This document shows positions 24,951 through 33,077 of a DNA stretch of 64,000 bases, one piece after another. The notes beneath the pieces are model-generated. The model saw only the letters and a program-made list of their open reading frames with translations, was not told where the DNA came from and made no database searches. The stretch's first letter is position 1. The number at the start of each line of letters is the position of its first letter. The stretch lies in the NCBI RefSeq assembly GCF_000502835.1, contig NZ_AYVL01000014.1, positions 48,671-112,670 on the forward strand, in the 5' to 3' direction. The position numbers were made by a program, and so were the translations under genes. The DNA is from Mesorhizobium sp. LSJC280B00. GTDB taxonomy: Bacteria; Pseudomonadota; Alphaproteobacteria; Rhizobiales; Rhizobiaceae.

Positions 24951-25601
24951 ATGCAAGCCAATTTTAAATTTGCGCGACCGCTCGCGGTGGCGTTTGGGCT
25001 GTTCGCCCTCGGCGGAACCGCCTATGCCGCGGACGTGGTTCAGGAAGAGCCGCCGGCACCTGCCCCGATCGCAGAACTTCCGGTCGCATCCTGGGCCGGT
25101 CCCTATGCCGGTGTGAGCGTCGGCTACGGCTTCGCTGGCCATGCCAAAGCCAAAGACATTGGCGTCGACGTCGACACCAAGGGTTTTGTCGGCGGCGTCT
25201 TCGGCGGCTATAACTGGCAGCAGGAGAACTTCGTCTACGGTGCCGAAGCCGATATCGGCTACAACGGCGTCAAGGGCGACGATGCCGGCATCGAGGCCAA
25301 GGGTGGCTTCGAGGGCTCGCTGCGTGCCCGCCTCGGCTACGCTGTCACCCCGGACATCCTGCTCTACGGCACCGCCGGTGGCGCGCTGAAGAACCAGAAG
25401 ATTGAAGCTGCCGGCGTAAGCGACACCAACACGCAGTTTGGCTGGACAGCCGGCGTCGGTACCGACATCAAGATCACCGACAATGTGTTCGGCCGTGTCG
25501 AGTATCGTTACACGGACTTCGGCAGGAAGGACTTCGACGGTATCGGCAAGGTCAAGTCGACCGACAATCGCGTCACCTTCGGCGTCGGTATGAAGTTCTA
25601 A
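24951..25601 (+). CDS. Outer membrane beta-barrel protein (Omp25/RopB-like)
   Basis: A 216-residue porin-like protein. Signal peptide MQANFKFARPLAVAFGLFALG then GTAYAADVV, a short proline-rich linker (EEPPAPAPIAE), then an eight-stranded barrel with typical strands (WAGPYAGVSVGYGFAG, GFVGGVFGGYNWQ, VFGRVEYRYTDFG). It ends in VTFGVGMKF, with terminal Phe as the BAM recognition signal. Rhizobiales abundant outer-membrane proteins of this family (Omp25, RopB) tether the envelope. TAAGGAG precedes the ATG, and a bidirectional terminator closes the gene. Confidence 0.92.
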   Translation: MQANFKFARPLAVAFGLFALGGTAYAADVVQEEPPAPAPIAELPVASWAGPYAGVSVGYGFAGHAKAKDIGVDVDTKGFVGGVFGGYNWQQENFVYGAEADIGYNGVKGDDAGIEAKGGFEGSLRARLGYAVTPDILLYGTAGGALKNQKIEAAGVSDTNTQFGWTAGVGTDIKITDNVFGRVEYRYTDFGRKDFDGIGKVKSTDNRVTFGVGMKF

Positions 25602-25621
25602 GTCGTCCAAGCCACGACACG

Positions 25622-25652
25622 AAAAAGCCGGGCCTCGCGCCCGGCTTTTTTT
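25622..25652 (+). terminator. Bidirectional intrinsic terminator
   Basis: AAAAAGCCGGGC-CTCGC-GCCCGGCTTTTTTT. T runs on both strands serve the plus-strand barrel gene and the convergent minus-strand GST gene ending at 25680. Confidence 0.9.
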
Positions 25653-25679
25653 GTTGGCATCGGTTGAGACCGCTTGCCC

Positions 25680-26276
25680 TCAAGCCGGGATGGCGGGCTT
25701 CAGCTCCGGGAATTTCTCGTCGAAGCGTGCCGCCCAGCGCGTCAGCCGGCCGCGGCCCTTTTCCCATTTTCCAGCGAAGCGCAGCGAGAGATAGCCGAGG
25801 CAGGCGCGCAATGCGATCTGGCCGAGGGTGATTTTCTTCGGCAGCTTCGGCGGGTTCGCGTTGAGCAGATCGAGCGCGTCCGAAATCTTCGTCCACTGGC
25901 GCTCGAGCCAAGGCTGGTAGACCATCTCTTCCGGCCGTGTGCGCCGCTCATAGACCATCGACAGCGCGCAGTCGCAGATGCCGTCGGCCAATGCCTCCAG
26001 CACCTCCGCCTCGAGGCGCTTGTCGGGATTGCGCGGAAACAATGCGTTCTTCGACATCCGGTTGAGATGCTGGGTGATGGCGCGGCTGTCGTGGACCGAG
26101 CGGCCGTCATCGAGCACCAGCACCGGGATCTTGCCGAGCGGATTGGCGCCGATCAGTTCGGCCGGCCTTTCCTCGGTCTTTATCGGCACGAGATCGACCG
26201 CAATGCCGGCATGAAGTGCTGCCATGCGCACCTTGGAACTGTAGGGGGAAGTAGACGCGTAGAGCAGTCTGGGCAT
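25680..26276 (-). CDS. Glutathione S-transferase family protein
   Basis: A 198-residue GST. The N-terminal domain has LLYASTSPYSSKVRMAALHAG, where the serine at the start of helix 1 (SPYSSK) is in the position of the catalytic residue, and GKIPVLVLDDGRSVHDSRAITQHL, the cis-Pro and glutathione-binding turn. The C-terminal helical domain includes CDCALSMVYERRTRPEEMV. Likely function is glutathione-dependent detoxification; substrate unknown. It is convergent with the barrel gene and shares its terminator. Confidence 0.85.
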   Translation of the reverse strand: MPRLLYASTSPYSSKVRMAALHAGIAVDLVPIKTEERPAELIGANPLGKIPVLVLDDGRSVHDSRAITQHLNRMSKNALFPRNPDKRLEAEVLEALADGICDCALSMVYERRTRPEEMVYQPWLERQWTKISDALDLLNANPPKLPKKITLGQIALRACLGYLSLRFAGKWEKGRGRLTRWAARFDEKFPELKPAIPA

Positions 26277-26762
26277 TGTCGATTCCTGTTTGCCGGCTAC
26301 AGCTCCATATGCCCCGTTGGACGCGCAAAAGGACGCGGTAGCATTGTGACTTCGCGCATGACCCTCACCGAAAATCGATTCCGACAGGGCTCGTGCGAGG
26401 GCACTGTTGACCGATCATGCAGGGTTCATCAACGGCCAGAGGCGGAAAACCGCGCCGCCAGCGTGCAGCCATAGTCTCGACGTCAATCGCGATGTGATAA
26501 GCCGCAGTGCGGCAGACGCGAGCGGGTCGGACAATCCAAATCCGATTAGCTACCAACTCGGCCTTGCACCGAAGGTTGGTTTTGGCAGCCACGAAAATCC
26601 CACCGGACTTCGCCGCATGGCGAAGTCCTGGGAGCTGCGAAAAGACGTCTTCCACCCGCCTCTTTCTGGTCCTGCCCGACTGTCAACCAGCAAGCGAGCC
26701 GCCTGTCCGGCATCCCGCCCTGGCTGTCTTGAGTACTGTCCCCGGCGACAGCAGGACCGCGA
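26277..26762. other. Non-coding region between GST and the histone-like gene
   Basis: 486 bases, with the GST start and the histone-like gene stop both on the minus strand. No convincing gene; the plus-strand open frame across it continues antisense through the histone-like gene. It contains a perfect hairpin, listed separately, and presumably the GST promoter. Confidence 0.5.
26605..26628. repeat. Perfect 10-bp hairpin
   Basis: GGACTTCGCC-GCAT-GGCGAAGTCC is a perfect stem of 10 bp with a 4-base loop. On the minus strand it lies 135 bases past the histone-like gene stop and could stabilise that mRNA end or act as a weak terminator, but no T run follows directly. Confidence 0.55.
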
Positions 26763-27200
26763 CTACTTCTTGGCTTTCGCCTTTGCGGGCGCTGCCTTCG
26801 GCTTGGCCGCGGGCGCTGCTTTCTTCACTGCTGCAGAAGATTTCGCAGCGGCGGCCTTTGCCGGTGCTGCCTTCTTCGCAGCGGGCTTCGCCGCGGCCTT
26901 TGCAGCCGGCTTCTTGGCCGGTGCCGCCTTCTTTGCCGGTGCAGCCTTGGCCTTGGCCGGTGCTGCTTTTGCCTTGGCAGGTGCTGCTTTCTTCACGGCT
27001 GGTTTTGCCGCGGCCTTGGCGGCCGGCTTTTTGGCCGGCGCTGCTTTTGCCTTAGGCGCAGCGGCCTTCGCTTTGGCCGCGGGTGCTGCTTTCTTCACAG
27101 CAGTTGCGGCCTTTGCCGCGGCTGCTTTTGCCGGTGCTTTCTTTGCCGGTGACTTTGCCGGTGCCTTGGATGCCGGCGCTTTGGATGACTGCTTAGCCAT
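26763..27200 (-). CDS. Histone H1-like Lys/Ala/Pro-rich protein
   Basis: A 145-residue protein built almost only of alanine, lysine and proline. Repeats such as KKPAAKAAAKP occur twice, and KAAPAKAKAAPAK-type units recur throughout, exactly like the C-terminal tail of histone H1 and the HC2/AlgP-type bacterial homologues. It has no folded domain; it should be extended, highly basic and DNA-binding, compacting the nucleoid. GGAAGGGG lies before the ATG at 27200. The DNA is itself repetitive, so its length is expected to vary between strains. No neighbour suggests a special role. Confidence 0.85.
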   Translation of the reverse strand: MAKQSSKAPASKAPAKSPAKKAPAKAAAAKAATAVKKAAPAAKAKAAAPKAKAAPAKKPAAKAAAKPAVKKAAPAKAKAAPAKAKAAPAKKAAPAKKPAAKAAAKPAAKKAAPAKAAAAKSSAAVKKAAPAAKPKAAPAKAKAKK

Positions 27201-27694
27201 ATCATGCCCCTTCCGTTGTGCCGACGGCCGTTATTGACCCGGCGCGCATTGCATATCTGACTCGCGGCTTGCTAGCCAGCGAAGCATTAGAATGATTTTT
27301 GTAGCTTAAGTTTCGGTTACGGCGAGCGCGCGACCATTTTACCCGCGCAAAATTCGGCTGCGAATCTTTGTGTCCCGCAGCGAAGTTCTGCGACAGAAAT
27401 TCTGGTCGCTCTATCTCGACCGGTCTTCTCGTCAAGCTCATGACCTTTTCGACCAGCTTTGCGCTTCAACGTCCGACGCTCGGCGCGAACATTGTCAAGA
27501 GCGAAGGCGGTCGCCCGCCTCGTCTTGTCCGAAACGATAAACTACAGGTAAGTAGGAAGCAACGCGACGAGCTCGCCGCTGCACTATCTTGCACGACGCG
27601 ATGAAAGTAAGCAGATAGCTCGCATTTCTGAAAGACAGGATATCGCTCGATAGATCCGGTCGAGCCGACCTCGTGATCGAATGCGCTCGGCCGT
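27201..27694. other. Non-coding AT-richer region upstream of the histone-like gene
   Basis: 494 bases with lower GC than the surroundings. It contains the histone-like gene promoter, which I could not define with confidence. A plus-strand open frame of 78 codons has poor codon bias and no ribosome site and is not called. The sequence TATCG-CT-CGATA near 27650 is a short inverted repeat just past the DinB gene stop. Confidence 0.45.
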
Positions 27695-28225
27695 TCAGGC
27701 GCCGAGCGGCTCGCGCTGCATCTGCAGCCGGCGCGAAGGCTCGGCCCTGTGGAGATGGACGGCGAAGGTATCCCATGGCGGCATGACCGAAATCTGCGCC
27801 AGGATGCGCCCCGCTTCACCGCGATGATAGCCGCCGTGCAGTACGACGTGGGTCAGCATTTCCTGTCGCGACATCAATGCCTTATCCCCATCGGTGAACA
27901 CGAATGCGACGGGCTCGGACAGCTGCCGCGACGAAACGGTTTCGAGATAATCGAGATACCAGCGATCGGTCGCTGCGACCGCGGCGCGAAGTTCGTCGAA
28001 CGCCGGCGTGTCCTCGGTGGTGTCGGCGGAGTAGCCATGGCTTGCGTCAACCAGGTGCGCCGAGAATATCCGCGACACCACATGGCCGTGATCGACAAGC
28101 CGTATCGCGGCCTGCCGTTCCTTGCCGTGAACATGCGGGTCGAGACTCGCGAGCTTTTCCAGCAGTTCGTCATTGGCCCAGGCCTGATAGGCAAACAGGC
28201 TGCGAAGCAGAGCGAGCGCATTCAT
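27695..28225 (-). CDS. DinB family protein (second copy)
   Basis: A 176-residue DinB/YfiT-type metal-binding four-helix protein. Metal ligands are H46-48 area (RLVDHGHVVSRIFSAHLV) and the pair in MLTHVVLHGGYHRGEAGRIL near residues 127-135. The N-terminal helix MNALALLRSLFAYQAWANDELL is family-typical. It is unlike the DinB at 14371 in most positions, so it is a separate branch. It is divergent from a TetR regulator with 62 bases between the starts, which strongly suggests that this regulator controls it. Confidence 0.85.
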   Translation of the reverse strand: MNALALLRSLFAYQAWANDELLEKLASLDPHVHGKERQAAIRLVDHGHVVSRIFSAHLVDASHGYSADTTEDTPAFDELRAAVAATDRWYLDYLETVSSRQLSEPVAFVFTDGDKALMSRQEMLTHVVLHGGYHRGEAGRILAQISVMPPWDTFAVHLHRAEPSRRLQMQREPLGA

Positions 28226-28287
28226 GGTCGGTGTCCTTTTCCGGAAATGCGAGTATGTTGTTTATATTTTCAGGAGAATGGGCGAAC

Positions 28288-28923
28288 GTGTCTACTCGCA
28301 TTGCAAAACCGCATCCGCGCATGCGCAAACAGCCACGCCAGGCGCGTTCCAGGGCAACCGTCGAGGCGATCATCGAGGCGGCGGCTCATGTTCTGAGCGG
28401 GCTGGGGTGGGCCGGCTTCACCACCAACAAGGTTGCCGAGACAGCAGGTGTAAGCATCGGCACGCTCTACCAGTATTTTCCCGACAAGCTTTCCCTGCTC
28501 GCTGCCGTCCGGCGCCGTCACTTCGATCATGTGCTGTCGGTCATTCGCGATTCGGCGGAAGACCAAAAGCCGCTCAGGAAATTCGCGCAGGAGCTGGTGC
28601 GCGGCATGATCGCCGCGCACAGCATTCACCCGACACTACATCAGGTGCTGCTCGACGAGGCGCCGGGCGATCGCGGCTCCAGGGCCGCCCATGCTTCGTT
28701 CCAGGCGCAATACCTCAATCACTATGCGACTGCTGTCGCCACTTATCGCAAGCCAAGGAAAGGCGCCGACATGGAGACCGTGGCGCGCGTGCTGTCGTCA
28801 GCAATCGAAGGTGTGATCCACAACGCGGCACGCCGGAACATGCTCGCCGCGCCGGAGCTGCAAAAGCAACTCGTCGAACTGATCTGCGCCTACCTATCGG
28901 GAGCAGGCCGCATCGGTCGATAG
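28288..28923 (+). CDS. TetR/AcrR family transcriptional regulator
   Basis: A one-component regulator with an N-terminal helix-turn-helix (ARSRATVEAIIEAAAHVLS, then TTNKVAETAGVSIGTLYQYFPDKLSLLAAV). The ligand domain follows with little conservation. The start is uncertain: GTG at 28288 has AGGAG at the right distance and gives 211 residues; an ATG at 28321 and one at 28255 are alternatives. A TATATT sequence at about 28262 may be its -10 hexamer. It is divergent from the DinB gene at 27695, likely its target. Confidence 0.85.
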   Translation: MSTRIAKPHPRMRKQPRQARSRATVEAIIEAAAHVLSGLGWAGFTTNKVAETAGVSIGTLYQYFPDKLSLLAAVRRRHFDHVLSVIRDSAEDQKPLRKFAQELVRGMIAAHSIHPTLHQVLLDEAPGDRGSRAAHASFQAQYLNHYATAVATYRKPRKGADMETVARVLSSAIEGVIHNAARRNMLAAPELQKQLVELICAYLSGAGRIGR

Positions 28924-28960
28924 CGCATGGCACGGCGGAAGTCGGGATTTTTTGTTTCGT

Positions 28961-29713
28961 TCAAACCCGGCTTACGAGGTGCGGCAAGGACGATGCCAAC
29001 AATGCCGCACCTGATGCGGCCAAGAGTGTGAGGACGATCCTTCGAAAAGTCGCCTCGCTAACGCCGATGTAGAGTCTCGCGCCAAGGAGTGTCGGTATCA
29101 ACATCGCCGGCGCGACGACGGCGAACATCGGCAGCATTTCGAGCTTGATCTTTCCGGCCGCAAGATAGGCGGCCATCGTCATGGAGAGGGTCACAAGGTT
29201 AAAATTCTGGATGACAATACGCTGCCTGTCCTTTTCCCATTGGCGCAGCACGCACCACAGCGTTGGAACCGGGCCGGTGAAGCCGCCAAGTCCACCCATG
29301 ATGCCGCCGACCAGACCTATTGCGCCGTCTGCAACAGGACCCCCGACCGTGATGGGAGGGAGGCGACGGGCAAAGAGCATCAAGGGACACCAAACGACCA
29401 GCAGCGCGCCGAAGACCAGCTTGAACAACTGCACATCCAGCAAGGGCAGGATGGCGACACCGACCGGAATCCCTATGGTCCCGCCGATCAGGAAGGGCAG
29501 CAGAAGCCTGAGATCAAAACCCCGGCGGACGGTGACGGCAGCGATGATCTGACCGGTGAGCGCCCCAAAGACCGCCATGGCAGCAGCAAGCTGGGGCTCC
29601 ACGGTCCAAACCCAAAACGACATGGCAACCAGACTGAAAGCGAACCCGGACAGCCCCTGGACGAAGCCTGCAAAGACCGCGCCGAGAGCAACAGTATAAA
29701 CAAGCGAATCCAT
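28961..29713 (-). CDS. Sulfite exporter TauE/SafE family permease
   Basis: A 250-residue inner-membrane protein with about eight helices in two repeats. The first repeat has AVFAGFVQGLSGFAFSLVAMSFWVW; the second has GLVGGIMGGLGGFTGPVPTLW, with the paired Gly-rich helices characteristic of the TSUP family (TauE/SafE). Members export sulfite, taurine-derived sulfonates or other anions. The N-terminal copy of the pattern GFxxGLSGFAF is intact. Convergent to the TetR gene. No sulfur metabolism gene is adjacent, so the substrate is unknown. Confidence 0.85.
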   Translation of the reverse strand: MDSLVYTVALGAVFAGFVQGLSGFAFSLVAMSFWVWTVEPQLAAAMAVFGALTGQIIAAVTVRRGFDLRLLLPFLIGGTIGIPVGVAILPLLDVQLFKLVFGALLVVWCPLMLFARRLPPITVGGPVADGAIGLVGGIMGGLGGFTGPVPTLWCVLRQWEKDRQRIVIQNFNLVTLSMTMAAYLAAGKIKLEMLPMFAVVAPAMLIPTLLGARLYIGVSEATFRRIVLTLLAASGAALLASSLPHLVSRV

Positions 29714-29838
29714 GTGGTGCTGTTTCCCCGCAAACTCGTGACAGCAGATCGCGCTTCCCGCGAATGCTGCGCCGCATGGAAACGGTGACGGTCGATCAGG
29801 TGGCCGGTGCTAAAAAGTCGGAATCAGCGAGTGCGCGA

Positions 29839-30291
29839 TCAGCGCAGGACGCGGCAGCGGCCGTTGTAGACCATCCAGCGGTCGAAGCCCGAGACGCAGA
29901 ATTCGACATTGTCGCCGATCGAGGCAAAACCCTGGCCTTCCTCGATCAGGTACCAGATGGTGCGGGCGCCGCCGTCGGAGAGGCTGACGGTGGCGCCGCA
30001 ATAACGGCGGCCGATCGGCCAGGTGTCGTCGGCCGGCAGATAGCGATGCTGGTGGATGCGCTGGAAGTCGACGATCTGCACATCCGGCAGATGCGGCACG
30101 TGATGCACCTGATAGGAGAAGCGGTCGGTGATCTTGTTCAGCACCCAGGCCTCGCCGCAGACGCCGCTATCCTCGTCGGTATAGATTGCAAGGTCGGCCG
30201 CCTGGACTGCCTGGGTGACGCCAAGAGGTGCGGCCAGCGGCGTGCAAAAGGCGAGCAGTGCGGCAAGGGCGGATTGGGCGAAGCGAGTCAT
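29839..30291 (-). CDS. Exported hypothetical protein, 150 aa, four cysteines
   Basis: A conserved-looking exported protein. The N-terminal signal (FAQSALAALLAFCTPLAAPLG) is followed by VQAADLAIY; cleavage after QAA is likely. The mature part has four cysteines (GVCGEAW, RYCGATV, EFCVSGF, GRCRVLR), well placed for two disulfide bonds, and is rich in aromatic and His residues (HHVPHLPDVQ). The function is unknown; the pattern recalls small periplasmic beta proteins of Rhizobiales. Stands alone on the minus strand, 125 bases from the TauE gene. Confidence 0.7.
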   Translation of the reverse strand: MTRFAQSALAALLAFCTPLAAPLGVTQAVQAADLAIYTDEDSGVCGEAWVLNKITDRFSYQVHHVPHLPDVQIVDFQRIHQHRYLPADDTWPIGRRYCGATVSLSDGGARTIWYLIEEGQGFASIGDNVEFCVSGFDRWMVYNGRCRVLR

Positions 30292-30415
30292 GGCAGCCTC
30301 TCAAGGTCGACTGCGCGCACTGTGCGGATTCGCTGACGCGCGGTCAAGCGGTTGTAGCGACCGTGGTTGTGGTGACGATGGTTGCGCTGACGGAACGGCA
30401 GGGCCGCGCCTCAAA

Positions 30416-31264
30416 CTACTCTCCCGCCAGCCAGTCCAGCGTCCAATGCGACGGCTGCTCAAGTGCAAGCAGCCGGTGCAGCGCCGGCAGCAGCGTCCGT
30501 AACTCGCCTTCCAGCGTGAAGGGCGGATTGACCACCACCATGCCGCAGCCGTCGAGGCTCGGCTCGACGGCGTCCGGCCTGATCTCAAAACCGATGTCGA
30601 GCAGCTTCGAAATGCCCGTCTGCTTCAGCGCCTTGCGGAAGGCGGCGACCGCCCTGCGGTCCTTGAGCGGATACCACAGCGCGTAAATCCCTCCTGGCCA
30701 GCGCCGATGGGCTATTTGCAGCCCGTCGACCAAGCGACCGAACTCGCCCCCTTCCTCGAAAGGCGGATCGATGAGCACGAGGCCGCGCTTTTCCTTTGGC
30801 GGCAGATGCGCGCCGAGCGCCAGCCAGCCGTCGAGCTCGATCACCCGGGTCTGGAAGTCACCGTCGAACAGCGCCTTCAGCCTGACGACATCCTTAGGGT
30901 GCAGTTCGACTGCCGACAGCCGGTCCTGCTTGCGCATCAGGTGCCGGGCGATCAGCGGCGAACCCGGGTATTTTTTCACGCCGCCGTCCGGATTGAGCGA
31001 ATTTACGGCTTCAAGATACGGTGACAGCAGTGCCGCCGCCGGAGCATCGAGGGCCGCATCGACGAGCCGGCCGATGCCGCCTTGCCATTCGCCGGTCTTT
31101 TGCGCTTCGGTCGAGGACAGATCGTAGCGGCCGATCCCGGCATGGGTGTCGATGACCCGAAACGCCTTGTCCTTCTGCTTCAGATATTCGATCAGCCGAC
31201 TGAGCACGACATGCTTGACGACATCGGCGAAGTTCCCGGCATGGTAGGCGTGGCGATAGTTCAA
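30416..31264 (-). CDS. rlmJ: 23S rRNA (adenine(2030)-N6)-methyltransferase
   Basis: RlmJ methylates A2030 in 23S rRNA with SAM. The N-terminal MNYRHAYHAGNFADVVKHVVL is the family hallmark, followed by the SAM-binding VIDTHAGIGRYDL and the catalytic VLIDPPFEEGGEF. The 282-residue length is normal. It starts with TTG at 31264, which overlaps the TGA of the upstream membrane-protein gene as TTGA; the conserved N-terminus and this overlap support the rare start. Translation is therefore coupled to the gene upstream. Confidence 0.93.
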   Translation of the reverse strand: MNYRHAYHAGNFADVVKHVVLSRLIEYLKQKDKAFRVIDTHAGIGRYDLSSTEAQKTGEWQGGIGRLVDAALDAPAAALLSPYLEAVNSLNPDGGVKKYPGSPLIARHLMRKQDRLSAVELHPKDVVRLKALFDGDFQTRVIELDGWLALGAHLPPKEKRGLVLIDPPFEEGGEFGRLVDGLQIAHRRWPGGIYALWYPLKDRRAVAAFRKALKQTGISKLLDIGFEIRPDAVEPSLDGCGMVVVNPPFTLEGELRTLLPALHRLLALEQPSHWTLDWLAGE

Positions 31265-31872
31265 TTGGAGCCCCTGCCCCAGCGCGGCGGTGGCGGCTGC
31301 GAGTTTGGATTTTCCGGCCGGCGGCCGCCGAAACGGAATGCCAGCACCAGCCCGACCAGGCCGGCCGCCATCAGGGAAAAACCGACCGGGCGCGCCCGGC
31401 GGTCGACCTCGCCGGCACCCGAGCGCAGGACGAGATCGACGGCCCGCATCGGAATGCCTTCGGCGTCGCCCGGACCGACGGTGAAGATGTAGGAACCAGG
31501 GGTAACGGTCGGGATCAGGCCGGCCTCGTCGCGAAAGATCCTGTCCGGCAGTTGCGGGCTGACCTGGCGCGGATTGTCGGAGTGATTGAACTGCAGCGTC
31601 GAGGCGAGCACCGTCCTGCCGCCGGTGGCGGCAGTGAGGGTCAACACAGTGCGCTGCTGCGAGACGATGCGCTCGGCTCTCGCCGTAAGGTCGACCAGCA
31701 CGCGTAGCGGCCCGTCGCGTGCGCTCAGGGGCACGGTCACCGGCTTGAACCGGCCCTGGTCGTAAACCCGCCAGGTGCCGATCTCACGGCCGGAGAAATT
31801 GGTCATCGCCCAGGGATAGACGACGCCGATGCCGGTACCGATGAGCAGTATCAGGGCGAACAGGGAGCGCAT
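31261..31872 (-). CDS. Membrane-anchored hypothetical protein, 203 aa
   Basis: Two membrane helices bracket the protein: an N-terminal signal or anchor (MRSLFALILLIGTGIGVVYPW) and a C-terminal helix (FSLMAAGLVGLVLAFRFG) followed by a basic, proline-rich tail. The central 150 residues form an exported beta-rich domain (WRVYDQGRFKPVTVPLSA, RVLVDLTAR). No catalytic motif. The start at 31872 avoids an upstream stretch that overlaps the TetR gene. Its stop overlaps the rlmJ start by four bases. Family unknown. Confidence 0.65.
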   Translation of the reverse strand: MRSLFALILLIGTGIGVVYPWAMTNFSGREIGTWRVYDQGRFKPVTVPLSARDGPLRVLVDLTARAERIVSQQRTVLTLTAATGGRTVLASTLQFNHSDNPRQVSPQLPDRIFRDEAGLIPTVTPGSYIFTVGPGDAEGIPMRAVDLVLRSGAGEVDRRARPVGFSLMAAGLVGLVLAFRFGGRRPENPNSQPPPPRWGRGSN

Positions 31873-31876
31873 AACG

Positions 31877-32548
31877 TCAAGACCCGGTGTTCGGCGCGCT
31901 GGCGCAGTCGCGGGCGTTCTCCATTTCGTCCAGGAGCATGTCAAGGCCGAGATCAAACGTCCGGTCGAATTCGGCGGTGCCGAAATAACGCCCGGCCGCA
32001 GCTATTTTTGGAAAATCCTGCGCCAGTTGCTCGTCGCTGACGATGGTCACGGCCGAAGGCCCCTTTGCATAGCCGGCAGTCTCGTCGAGGATGGCACCCA
32101 TCAGATAATAGCCGGTGGTGCGGAACAGCCGCGCGCCCAGTTCCGGTCCGAAGCCGCCGGCCTCGAACACGCCAAGGATGCCGTTCAGCCAAGTGAGACA
32201 GGTAGGCGAATTCATCCGGTAGGTTACAAGGAACGTGGCAAAGGCCGGGTGCTCACGCGCGACGCGGCGGAAATCCTGCACGGCAATGCGTAACCTTTGT
32301 CGCCAAGGGAGGTCCGCGTCGGGCATTTCGAGGGAGCCGATCAGCCGATCCACCAAGGCTTCGAAGAGATGCGCCACCGAAGGAAAGTGGTGATAGATGC
32401 TCATCGCCTCGCAGCCGAGTTCTGCCGCCAGCTTGCGCATCGAAAACCCGGCGAGGCCCTCGCTCTCGATAACCTTCAAAGCCGCATCCTCGATCATCTC
32501 GCGAGACAGCCGGCCGCGCAGTCGCTTTTTTTTGATCGATGTGTCCAT
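31877..32548 (-). CDS. TetR/AcrR family transcriptional regulator
   Basis: A 223-residue regulator (start at 32548). The N-terminal helix-turn-helix reads RLSREMIEDAALKVIESEGLAGFSMRKLAAELGCEAMSIYHHFPSVAHLFEALV-type (shown in part). A ligand-binding C-terminal domain follows, matching the TetR_C group used by transport or detox regulators. It is divergent from the CMD-domain gene, and twin TTAC-N3-GTAA operators lie in between (32564-32607), so it almost certainly represses itself and that gene. A short stretch separates it from the downstream membrane-protein gene. Confidence 0.88.
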   Translation of the reverse strand: MDTSIKKKRLRGRLSREMIEDAALKVIESEGLAGFSMRKLAAELGCEAMSIYHHFPSVAHLFEALVDRLIGSLEMPDADLPWRQRLRIAVQDFRRVAREHPAFATFLVTYRMNSPTCLTWLNGILGVFEAGGFGPELGARLFRTTGYYLMGAILDETAGYAKGPSAVTIVSDEQLAQDFPKIAAAGRYFGTAEFDRTFDLGLDMLLDEMENARDCASAPNTGS

Positions 32549-33050
32549 GGTGCCGCTTGACAACTTACGCTGTAAGGTTAATTTTGACATTACCTTACAC
32601 CGTAAGGCAAACAAACGCCAGAGGCGCCGCGCCTGCCTGCTCGCCGCCACCTGTGTGCTGACCCTGGCTGCAGCTCCTTCTTATGCCGATGAGTATGACG
32701 CGACCGTCAAGGACATCCAGTCGACCATGGGCGGGGTGCCCGGTTTCGTAAAGCAGTTCCCGAAAGCCGGTCTGCCCGGTGCATGGGCCGAGGTCAAGGC
32801 CATCCAGCTCAGCGACAAGACGGCGCTGCCGCCGAAGGTCAAGTCGCTGATCTCGCTGGCGGTGGCGGCGCAAATCCCGTGCAACTACTGTATCTGGTCG
32901 GACACGCAGGACGCCAAGCGCGCCGGCGCCACCGACGAGGAGATCCAGGAGGCGGTCGCCGTTTCAGCGCTAACCCGCCATTGGAGCACCATCTTCAACG
33001 GCATGCAGGTCGATTTCGATACGTTCAGGAAGGAGATGGGCGGGCAGTAA
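32547..33050 (+). CDS. Carboxymuconolactone decarboxylase (AhpD-like) family exported protein
   Basis: A CMD-family protein of up to 167 residues. The redox motif IPCNYC with the downstream histidine (ALTRHWSTIFN) is AhpD-like, giving a disulfide peroxidase or reductase role. Preceding it is a signal-peptide-like stretch (RRACLLAATCVLTLAAAPSYA, then DEYDATVKDIQ), so the mature protein is periplasmic. The start is uncertain: the only in-frame ATG (32547) places the twin operators inside the coding sequence, and no good start lies between 32547 and the signal. Divergent from the TetR gene, its probable repressor. Confidence 0.8.
   Translation: MVPLDNLRCKVNFDITLHRKANKRQRRRACLLAATCVLTLAAAPSYADEYDATVKDIQSTMGGVPGFVKQFPKAGLPGAWAEVKAIQLSDKTALPPKVKSLISLAVAAQIPCNYCIWSDTQDAKRAGATDEEIQEAVAVSALTRHWSTIFNGMQVDFDTFRKEMGGQ
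32564..32607. promoter_or_regulatory. Twin TetR operators
   Basis: CTTAC-GCT-GTAAG at 32564-32576 and CCTTAC-ACC-GTAAGG at 32593-32607, 30 bases (three helical turns) centre to centre. A TTGACA hexamer at 32584-32589 lies between them. Two same-phase copies between a TetR gene and a divergent target are typical of autoregulated repressors. Confidence 0.75.
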
Positions 33051-33077
33051 TGCTTTCGTTATTAGAGCGGGACGCGT

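Noticed and set aside
27368..27604. A 78-codon plus-strand open frame in the region upstream of the histone-like gene
   Set aside because: It has no ribosome site and unbiased codons, and does not match any family I know.
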